Positions 51,505 to 58,402 of a DNA stretch of 64,000 bases are shown here, piece after piece (the first letter of the stretch is position 1; each line of letters begins with the position of its first letter). Position numbers and translations under genes: made by a program. The notes under the pieces are model-generated. The model made no database searches, was not told the DNA's origin, and was given only the letters and a program-made list of their open reading frames with translations. Where the stretch lies: contig JAUBSN010000030.1 of NCBI GenBank assembly GCA_036704825.1, positions 1-64,000 of the forward strand. Direction: 5' to 3'. The DNA comes from Microcoleus sp036704825 (lineage in GTDB: Bacteria; Cyanobacteriota; Cyanobacteriia; Cyanobacteriales; Microcoleaceae).

Positions 51505-52083
51505 TCATTTTGCCTGACAATCGCGCAACCACAAACGAATAGCCTCAGCAATTTCGCTTTTACTATCTTGACCTAATAAAGGACGACTATCCGCCGCAGT
51601 ACCAAACCGAGAAACAATTTTTACTAATTCCCACCCATTCGCAGTTTTTATAAAAAACAACCAATGATATTGCTGAATTTCGACTGGTTTTCCCCCGCGA
51701 TACTGCCGTTCCAAAGTAGTAATGAAAACTTGACTGGCATTTTCAGGAAGTGCATCTTCAAAATTTAAAGGTAACGGTTCAAACTCCGGGCGACTGACTA
51801 AAATTATTTGAGGCAGCGCGTAACCGGCCGGTGTAGAAGTTTTAGGAGAAAAGCCCGATCGCACAATAACGCGATTAGCATAACTCGGCAAATCTTGCAA
51901 CAGGCGATCGACCAAAGTTTCTAAATCAGCCGGACAGGGCGATCGCACTAACAAATCATACCGACTGGCATTTATACTGTTAGCATGATTTGTCACAAAA
52001 TTAACTGCCAAAGCCGGAGTTGCAACCGCAGATATCAGCAGATGAACGCCGATGAACGCAGATAGAATTTTATCTGCGTTCAT
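51505..52083 (-). CDS. Exported hypothetical protein whose start lies in a repeat hairpin
   Basis: The 192-residue protein has no family I can name. Its N-terminus, MNADKILSAFIGVHLLISAV followed by ATPALA, reads as a signal peptide but is encoded by the right arm of a perfect inverted repeat. The rest (DLETLVDRLLQDLPSYANRV, YALPQIILVSRPEFEPLP, VFITTLERQYRGGKPVEIQQ) is a plausible periplasmic or thylakoid-lumen domain with no recognised motif. No other Met lies near the start, so the repeat seems to supply the start codon. It lies 37 bases downstream of pyrF. Confidence 0.7.
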   Translation of the reverse strand: MNADKILSAFIGVHLLISAVATPALAVNFVTNHANSINASRYDLLVRSPCPADLETLVDRLLQDLPSYANRVIVRSGFSPKTSTPAGYALPQIILVSRPEFEPLPLNFEDALPENASQVFITTLERQYRGGKPVEIQQYHWLFFIKTANGWELVKIVSRFGTAADSRPLLGQDSKSEIAEAIRLWLRDCQAK

Positions 52084-52099
52084 CGGCGTTCATCTGCTG
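52036..52099. repeat. Perfect inverted repeat, 29-bp arms and 6-base loop
   Basis: Arms 52036-52064 and 52071-52099 are exact complements (core GATGAACGCCGATGAACGCA). The hairpin overlaps the start of the minus-strand gene at 51505-52083. A diverged fragment (gttcatctgcggttaaaa) occurs at about 52850. Confidence 0.95.
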
Positions 52100-52120
52100 T
52101 TAAAAAAAACATTCCTATTG

Positions 52121-52831
52121 TTACTCCAACTCTTCACAAATACGGGTAAAAGCCGCCACCGGATCTGGCGCAGCAGTAATCGGCCGCCCAATCACCAGAT
52201 AATCCGCACCAGCTTTCAAAGCAGCCTTTGGAGTCATCGATCGTTTTTGATCGCCTCCATCAGCCCATTTGGGACGCACACCGGGACAAACTAACAGAAA
52301 ATCATCCCCGCAACTCATTCTTAACTGTTCCACTTCTTGCGGAGAACAAACAGCCCCAGCTAAACCCGTTTCCCTAGCCAACAATGCCATGTGCAAAGCA
52401 AATTCCGGCAACTCCAAAGGTATTTTCAACTCAAAAGCCAACTGTCGCGAATTCAAACTCGTCAATAGAGTAATTGCAATCAACTTAGGACTCGGTTTAT
52501 CCACAGCCGCCGCCCCTTCCGTCAAAGCCAACTGTGCCGCTTTCAAAGCATCTTTACCGCAAGTAGAATGGATTGTCAATAAATCCACATTGTACTTAGC
52601 AGCAGCCCGACAAGCACCAGCCACAGTATTCGGGATATCGTGAAACTTCAAATCGAGAAAAATCCGCTTTTGCCGCTGTTTTAAAATTTCCAAAATCCCC
52701 GGCCCGGAACTCACAAACAGTTCCAAACCCACTTTCCAGAAAGATACATCAGGCAGTTTGTCAAGAAGTGCGATCGCCTCTTCTTGACTCGAAACATCCA
52801 AAGCAACAATAATTCGATTATCAGCGTTCAT
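52121..52831 (-). CDS. pyrF: Orotidine 5'-phosphate decarboxylase
   Basis: PyrF makes UMP from OMP, the last step of pyrimidine synthesis. The about 236-residue enzyme has the signature RIFLDLKFHDIPNTV with its catalytic Lys-Asp, the N-terminal IIVALDV, LVCPGVRP and DYLVIGRPIT phosphate loop. The ATG at 52831 (MNADNRIIVALD) is preferred; an upstream ATG at 52855 adds eight residues encoded by repeat-derived DNA. It precedes the exported hypothetical gene. Confidence 0.96.
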   Translation of the reverse strand: MNADNRIIVALDVSSQEEAIALLDKLPDVSFWKVGLELFVSSGPGILEILKQRQKRIFLDLKFHDIPNTVAGACRAAAKYNVDLLTIHSTCGKDALKAAQLALTEGAAAVDKPSPKLIAITLLTSLNSRQLAFELKIPLELPEFALHMALLARETGLAGAVCSPQEVEQLRMSCGDDFLLVCPGVRPKWADGGDQKRSMTPKAALKAGADYLVIGRPITAAPDPVAAFTRICEELE

Positions 52832-52874
52832 AGCGCGTTCATCTTCAGTATTCATCTGCGGTTAAAAAAGAGAT

Positions 52875-54155
52875 TCAAGACACCAATCGCACAAACTTAT
52901 TCTTCCCAACCTGCAAAACCTTACCGCATAAATCAGCCGGTGATTCAAAACTAAGGTTAACATCAGAAACCCGATCGCCCTCCAACTTCACCCCGCCGCC
53001 CTGCATCAACTTCCGCGCCTCACCGCTGCTTTTACAAAGCCCGCTAGCACTCAGAATATAAAACAACTTAGCCGGAAACTGGACGTTTGCCAAAGAAAAC
53101 TCGGGCACTGCATCAGCTTGTCCAGCAGCACCTTTAACCAGCGCCATTGCATCTTGTTGTGCGCGTTCCGCCGCTTCCGAACCGCGATACTGGCGCACCA
53201 CATCCACAGCCAAAAGTTTCTGTTTTTCTCGCGGATTTTCTGGCAATTCATCAAGTGGCAAATCTGTCAACAGTTCAAAATATTGGGCGATCGAACTATC
53301 AGCAATTTTCTCCAACTTAGAATACATCGTCAGCGGGTCTTCCGACAAACCCACATAATTGCCCAAAGACTTCGACATCTTTTGTACGCCGTCAGTCCCG
53401 ATCAAAATCGGCATCAGCAAACCAAACTGCGGTTTCATCCCAAAATGCCGCTGCAAATCTCTCCCCACCGCAATATTAAACTTTTGGTCGGTTCCCCCCA
53501 ACTCCACATCCGCTTCCAAGACTACTGAATCGTAACCCTGCATTACTGGATACAGAAACTCGTGCAGGAAAATCGCATTTTCCTGCTGCATCCTGTTATC
53601 AAATCCCTCTTTAGCAAGCATTTGCTGCACCGTCATCGTGCCTAGCAGTTCCAAAATCTTCGCCATGTCCAATTTTGACAACCACTCGGAGTTGTAGCGA
53701 ATTTCCAAACGCCCGGGCGTGTCAAAATCTAGAATCGGACGCACTTGGTCTAAATAAGTCTTGGCATTTTCCGCCACTTGTTCGGCACTCAACTGGGGGC
53801 GCATCTCCGACTTACCTGTCGGATCGCCAATTCTTGCGGTAAAATCTCCGATGACCAGTACCGCTGTGTGACCGGCATCTTGAAAAGCCCGCAGCTTGCG
53901 GAAGCAAATGCTGTGTCCCAAGTGAATGTCCGCGCCTGTGGCGTCAATTCCCAGTTTGACGCGCAACGGTCGATCGACTTTTGCCAGCAGTTGGGCTAAA
54001 TTTTCGTCAGGGTTGCTAGAATCAGGTCGATCGGGAAAAATCTCGCTGATACCGCGGTAAATTCCAGAAAAGTTAGAAGAAATCATAGGGGAGCGATCGT
54101 CCATCATATTTTGCCAAAGTGCATCAGAATTAGTTACACTCACTGGTTGACGCAT
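52875..54155 (-). CDS. tyrS: Tyrosyl-tRNA synthetase
   Basis: TyrRS charges tRNA-Tyr. The protein is about 403-426 residues depending on start. It has the class I HIGH-type motif HLGHSICF, the KMSKS motif (VQKMSKSLGNYVG), LGGTDQKFN for tyrosine binding, and a C-terminal S4-like domain (EARKLMQGGGVKLEGDRV). The first about 23 residues (to the ATG at 54086) lack family likeness and no start has a strong ribosome site, so the true start could be 54155, 54104 or 54086. It lies 44 bases upstream of pyrF on the same strand. Confidence 0.95.
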   Translation of the reverse strand: MRQPVSVTNSDALWQNMMDDRSPMISSNFSGIYRGISEIFPDRPDSSNPDENLAQLLAKVDRPLRVKLGIDATGADIHLGHSICFRKLRAFQDAGHTAVLVIGDFTARIGDPTGKSEMRPQLSAEQVAENAKTYLDQVRPILDFDTPGRLEIRYNSEWLSKLDMAKILELLGTMTVQQMLAKEGFDNRMQQENAIFLHEFLYPVMQGYDSVVLEADVELGGTDQKFNIAVGRDLQRHFGMKPQFGLLMPILIGTDGVQKMSKSLGNYVGLSEDPLTMYSKLEKIADSSIAQYFELLTDLPLDELPENPREKQKLLAVDVVRQYRGSEAAERAQQDAMALVKGAAGQADAVPEFSLANVQFPAKLFYILSASGLCKSSGEARKLMQGGGVKLEGDRVSDVNLSFESPADLCGKVLQVGKNKFVRLVS

Positions 54156-54309
54156 AAAAACATAACTATCAAGCTACTATAATCCCAAAGCTGACCGGCT
54201 TTCATTAGCTGACCCCGCCCAAAAACGGATACCAGCCCCCGACAACAGTCGTGGAGATCCCCAAATTTTAGACTCTTGTTCAAACTCCCAGATTCATCTG
54301 TGGAATAAA

Positions 54310-54332
54310 TCTAAAATCTAAAATCTAAAATC
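54310..54332. repeat. Heptamer array (TCTAAAA)3
   Basis: Three TCTAAAA units are followed by TCGACTGACAG, the same type of flank as at 11907 and 26918. They lie 76 bases before the PBP start. Confidence 0.85.
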
Positions 54333-54407
54333 GACTGACAGTCTCTAGGGTTCGCATCTAAAATTAAAAGTCTTAAACCCCAAATCGAGTGAGGAAGTGA
54401 AATTCAC

Positions 54408-56330
54408 GTGTCAACCAACGCAGTCCGCAATAATAACACGGAAAACTCAGCCCCCGTATTCGAGTTTGTTCAGTCAGTCAGTAAAGTGACCGCCGGAACC
54501 ATACTCAGCATGACAATGCTTGCCAGTTCCGTAGTCGCTGGCGGACTGGTTGGCTTAGCGATCAGCTTCCGCAATTTGCCAGATGTTCGGATCTTGCAAA
54601 CCTACTCTCCCACAGAAACTACCCACATTTACGACATCAACGGCAAGCCGCTAGCCAGCATCCACGACGAAGCCAACCGGGATGTCGTACCCCTTGACCA
54701 AATCTCCCCGAACCTGAAACGAGCTGTTCTGGCGATCGAAGATAGCAACTTCTTCACCCACAAAGGCATCAACCCCGGCGGGATAGCCCGGGCTCTGATG
54801 GTCAACCTAGAGAAAGGTAGAACCGTTGAAGGCGGCTCGACTATGACTATGCAGCTAGTCAAAAACCTGTTTCTCTCTCCCCAGTCAAAATTTAGTCGCA
54901 AGGTAGCTGAAGCGGTAATGTCTATCCGCTTGGAGCAAATTCTCAACAAAGACCAAATTCTGCAACTATACCTGAATCAAATCTACTTAGGTCACAACTT
55001 GTACGGCGTAGAGACAGCCTCTCGAAGCTATTTCAACAAATCAGCAAGTAATTTGACTCTTTCAGAAGCAGCGATGCTGGCCGGCTTAATTTCTGCCCCC
55101 GAAGAATACAGTCCTTTCGTCAATTACAAGTTGGCAAAAGAGCGGCAAACTCTCGTTTTAAAACGGATGAAGGAGCTCAAATGGATTACGCCGGCCCAAG
55201 AAACTGCTGCCCGCCAGGAAAAAATTAAGCTAGGCAAAATTACCTCTTTTGGCGGCTCTCAAGTTCCTTACGTAACACAAGCCGTAGTCCAAGAACTGAC
55301 GAGGCGTTTCGGGCGAGATGCCGTGGTTAAGGGAGGAATGCGCGTTCAAACCACGATCGACCTCAAAATGCAGCGCATAGCCGAAGAAACCGTCAAAGCG
55401 TGGCACGAAAGGCTTTACTACCAAGGGCTGTTTTACGATCGCGACGAAGGTCAAATTGCCCTAGCCGCCGTCGATCCCCGCACCCACTTCGTCAAAGCAA
55501 TGGTTGGCGGCGTCGATTACGAAAAGAGTCAGTTCAACCGCGCCATTCAAGCACGTCGCCAGCCCGGATCTTCTTTTAAACCTTTTATCTACTACGCTGC
55601 CTTTGCTAGCGGCAAATACAGCCCCGATTCAGTTGTCTACGACTCCCCTGTCGGCTACCGCGACGGCGACGGCTACTACTACCCTCAAAACTACGGTGGC
55701 GGCTTCTCCGGTGCAGTCAGCATCCGCAGAGCTTTGGAAGTATCTCTCAATATTCCCGCCGTCAAGCTCGGTCAAGAAGTCGGATTGAATAAAGTGATTG
55801 AGATTTGCCGCGTGCTCGGCATCAGAAGTCCAATGGAACCAGTGATTTCTTTGCCCTTGGGTGCCGTTGACCTCACTCCTTTAGAAATGGCCGGAGCTTT
55901 TGCTACCTTCGCCAACAACGGCTGGCATTCTGACACCACATTTATCGTGCAAGTTACTGACAGCAGCGGCAACGTGTTGCTCGACAATACGCCCAAACCC
56001 AAATTAGTTCTCAATTCCTGGGCGGCGGCATCAGTCAACAGCGCCCTGCAAGGAGTAATTACCAGCGGAACGGCAAGGGCGGCTCAACTTGGCCGACCGG
56101 CTGCTGGGAAAACTGGTACAACTTCCTCAGAACGGGATATCTGGTTTGTGGGTTACGTGCCGCAGTTGTCCGTGGCTGTTTGGATGGGCAACGACAACTA
56201 TAGACCGATGAGCTACGGTGCTACTGGCGGTACTATTGTCGCCCCTGTTTGGCGCGATTTTATGAGCCAAGCTTTGCAGGGAGTTCCAGCAGAAAGTTTC
56301 AAACCTGCTTCATCTTTTGAGCGGCCTTAA
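54408..56330 (+). CDS. Class A penicillin-binding protein (transglycosylase/transpeptidase)
   Basis: The 640-residue bifunctional peptidoglycan synthase has an N-terminal membrane helix (AGTILSMTMLASSVVAGG). Its GT51 transglycosylase part shows AIEDSNFFTHKGINPGGIAR with the catalytic Glu, EGGSTMTMQLVKNLF, and AVMSIRLEQILNKDQILQLY. Its transpeptidase domain shows RQPGSSFKPFIYYAAF with nucleophile Ser (SxxK, about 387), and KTGTT (about 566). The start is GTG 54408, with GAGGAAG 11 bases upstream. It resembles PBP1A/PBP1B-type cyanobacterial proteins. A large heptamer array follows the stop. Confidence 0.95.
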   Translation: MSTNAVRNNNTENSAPVFEFVQSVSKVTAGTILSMTMLASSVVAGGLVGLAISFRNLPDVRILQTYSPTETTHIYDINGKPLASIHDEANRDVVPLDQISPNLKRAVLAIEDSNFFTHKGINPGGIARALMVNLEKGRTVEGGSTMTMQLVKNLFLSPQSKFSRKVAEAVMSIRLEQILNKDQILQLYLNQIYLGHNLYGVETASRSYFNKSASNLTLSEAAMLAGLISAPEEYSPFVNYKLAKERQTLVLKRMKELKWITPAQETAARQEKIKLGKITSFGGSQVPYVTQAVVQELTRRFGRDAVVKGGMRVQTTIDLKMQRIAEETVKAWHERLYYQGLFYDRDEGQIALAAVDPRTHFVKAMVGGVDYEKSQFNRAIQARRQPGSSFKPFIYYAAFASGKYSPDSVVYDSPVGYRDGDGYYYPQNYGGGFSGAVSIRRALEVSLNIPAVKLGQEVGLNKVIEICRVLGIRSPMEPVISLPLGAVDLTPLEMAGAFATFANNGWHSDTTFIVQVTDSSGNVLLDNTPKPKLVLNSWAAASVNSALQGVITSGTARAAQLGRPAAGKTGTTSSERDIWFVGYVPQLSVAVWMGNDNYRPMSYGATGGTIVAPVWRDFMSQALQGVPAESFKPASSFERP

Positions 56331-56333
56331 TTA

Positions 56334-56551
56334 TCAGTCATTAGTCATTAGTCATCAGTCATCAGTCATCAGTCATTAGTCATCAGTCATCAGTCATCAG
56401 TCATTAGTCATCAGTCATCAGTCATCAGTCATTAGTCATCAGTCATTAGTCATCAGTCATTAGTCATCAGTCATTAGTCATTAGTCATTAGTCATTAGTC
56501 ATTAGTCATGGGGCATGGGGCATGGGGCATGGGGCATGGGGCATGGGGCAT
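56334..56551. repeat. Large heptamer array YAGTCAT, then GGGGCAT repeats
   Basis: From 56334 to 56510 about 25 copies of TAGTCAT/CAGTCAT follow one another, then about six copies of GGGGCAT to 56551 and short TTCCTTC runs. The same unit is at 34043-34090 and in inverse orientation at 57217-57243. It is a tandem short repeat array of the type known in filamentous cyanobacteria, and no gene is in 56331-56649. Confidence 0.95.
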
Positions 56552-56649
56552 TGGGAATAATTTCTTCCTTCTTCCTTCTTCCTTCTTCCTGACATCCGTT
56601 ACATCCGTCGAGCGAATCCGTTGCCGAACTTCCTTCTTCCTTCTGCTCG

Positions 56650-56973
56650 CTAGGATTGTTTTTCCAGCTCAGATTTCATCCGCTCCAGCGTTGAGTTCAT
56701 TTGCTCAAACATCTGCTGGGGCGTGATGCCAAATTGATTGAGCTGTGTTTTTAACTGCTCTACAGTCATCTGAGCCATGAAGTCCTCAGACAGCTCAAAG
56801 CGCTTCATAAAAATACGGTAGCGCTCCATCATCGATTCCATCTGAGCGATGAACATTTTCTTGCCTTCGCGATCGAATTTGCCGTAATTGCCACCTAGTT
56901 TGATGAGAGATTGATAGTCTTCAAACAACAGCTTGGCTTCTTGCTGAACAATTTCTGAATCAAAAAATCCCAT
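56650..56973 (-). CDS. DUF1825 family protein
   Basis: The 107-residue, helical protein is typical of a family confined to cyanobacteria and plastids (FFDSEIVQQEAKLLFEDYQS, LIKLGGNYGKFDREGKK, FIAQMESMMERYRIFMKRFE). Function is not known. Its stop at 56650 lies about 100 bases beyond the heptamer arrays. It has a Shine-Dalgarno-like GGAAAG before the ATG. Confidence 0.9.
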   Translation of the reverse strand: MGFFDSEIVQQEAKLLFEDYQSLIKLGGNYGKFDREGKKMFIAQMESMMERYRIFMKRFELSEDFMAQMTVEQLKTQLNQFGITPQQMFEQMNSTLERMKSELEKQS

Positions 56974-57116
56974 AGCTTTCCTAATTTTTTAATATTCTAC
57001 TAATTTTGATCTAGGCGAGAAACCCCGCTGCTTTTTGTACTATTTTATCAGTTGCCGGAGGAAGTCCCTACCCCTTAAGGCACAAGAATCAGTAGAAATT
57101 TCCGTACAGGAGAGGC

Positions 57117-57243
57117 ATCGGGCATCGGGCATCGGCCAAACAGGGCATCGGGCATCGGGCCAGAAAAGCATTGGTTATTGGTTATTAAAACTCACAACCA
57201 ACCAATAACCAATAACTAATGACTGATGACTGATGACTGATGA
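57117..57243. repeat. Mixed tandem repeats (GCATCGG, TTGGTTA, ATGACTG types)
   Basis: GGGCATC-type units at 57117-57165, then TTATTGGTTATT paired with AATAACCAATAAC as an inverted repeat near 57175-57215, then three ATGACTG units to 57243. It lies between the DUF1825 and lepB genes. Confidence 0.8.
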
Positions 57244-57248
57244 CTTCT

Positions 57249-57845
57249 TCAAACTTCCCCGATGCGTTCTAGAGGCCAAAACCGCACTACAGCGCGGCCG
57301 ATGATATTCTGCTTGGGTAAAAATCCCCACCTGCTGGAGTCGTTGCTGTTGTTGCGGTTGTCTCCCATCACAAAGTATTCATTTTCTGGGACGCGATAAG
57401 GCCCCCACTGGTATTTAGGAGGTTCGGCAATATATTTTTCGACGAGGGGTTTGTCGTTGAGATACACTAAACCTTTTTTAACGGCGACGGTTTGACCCGG
57501 TAAGCCAATTATCCGCTTGATGAATGCTTGGTCTTGGGTAAAGCCTTCTTCTTGCAACTTTTCGGGGGGAGAAAATACTACGATGTCGCCAGTTTTTGGA
57601 GGTTCGAGGTAGTAGGAGATTTTTTCGACTACGACGCGATCGCCCACGTGCAAAGTTGGTACCATAGAATCTGAGGGTATGTAGCGCGGTTCGGCGACCA
57701 AGGCTCGAATCACTATTGCTAGACTCAAAGCAATAATCACTATCTGAAGATTTTCAAAGCTAGACTTCCACGCTTTCTGCCACCAGCTTTCAGCAGGCGA
57801 ATTTTCTGCTACTTCTGTACCCAAATTCTTTTTTTCAGATGTCAT
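57249..57845 (-). CDS. lepB: Signal peptidase I
   Basis: The 198-residue leader peptidase removes signal peptides from exported proteins. It has one N-terminal membrane helix (NLQIVIIALSLAIVIRALV) and the catalytic Ser in PSDSMVPTLHVGD (box B). The catalytic Lys lies in the box D/E region QAFIKRIIGLPGQTV, and box E is GDNRNNSNDSS. The start is the ATG at 57845 (MTSEKK); a longer frame begins nine residues earlier with no support. It is anchored in the plasma or thylakoid membrane. Confidence 0.95.
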   Translation of the reverse strand: MTSEKKNLGTEVAENSPAESWWQKAWKSSFENLQIVIIALSLAIVIRALVAEPRYIPSDSMVPTLHVGDRVVVEKISYYLEPPKTGDIVVFSPPEKLQEEGFTQDQAFIKRIIGLPGQTVAVKKGLVYLNDKPLVEKYIAEPPKYQWGPYRVPENEYFVMGDNRNNSNDSSRWGFLPKQNIIGRAVVRFWPLERIGEV

Positions 57846-58402
57846 GAAAGTCCTCGCTATTATAGTTGCCACTAATTATCTGATTAAAGTCGCTCAGCAT
57901 TTAAACTGCATCTCCACAAACAATCAAACCATGAGCTGGCTGCACGCGCTATCCGGCCCAAAATATACAATTTAAATGCAGTAGAGCTTACCGTTGCAGA
58001 ATGTCGCTGTTAATTACTAGACGTGAAGTACAGGCCTTTGTAAAGGGGAGCATCTCAATGAAAGCAGCCCTCCGCTTGAAATTGGAGCTAGGAGTCAGGA
58101 GGAAAGAGTCAGGAGGAAAGAGTCAGAAGGAAGAAGGAAAAAGTCAGAAGGCAGGAGCCAGAATAAGTGTTTTTACAAATATGAGATGCTCCCTTTGTAA
58201 AGTATCTTCAAAGGCATCTGCGTTGCACCTGCGGTTTCCCTATCAATCAAAGATTGATGCCATAACTCTCCTCTTGAGATTAACTCATAAAAAAGGCAGA
58301 GAATTTAAATTCTCTACCTTTTTTATGTGAGGATTTTGAGTTGTTTGCGATCGCGAGATTGGTTATTTCCCAACTTAACTCGCGATCGCACGCCACTCAA
58401 AC
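57846..58402. other. Gene-free gap
   Basis: A frame at 58001-58330 is built from GGAGGAAAGAGTCAGA-type direct repeats and is not protein-like. A terminator lies at 58289-58324. Confidence 0.55.
58289..58324. terminator. Bidirectional terminator near the clpC 3' end
   Basis: AAAAAAGGCAGAGAATTT is followed by AAATTCTCTACCTTTTTT, a stem with one mismatch flanked by A- and T-runs. It can stop transcription from both sides, including that of clpC about 80 bases away. Confidence 0.85.

Noticed and set aside
56334..56510. CRISPR-like array
   Set aside because: Units are 7 bp without spacers; it is a simple tandem repeat. No cas genes are in the window.
58001..58330. 109-residue frame between lepB and clpC
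   Set aside because: It is made of GGAGGAAAGAGTCAGA repeats and runs through a terminator.
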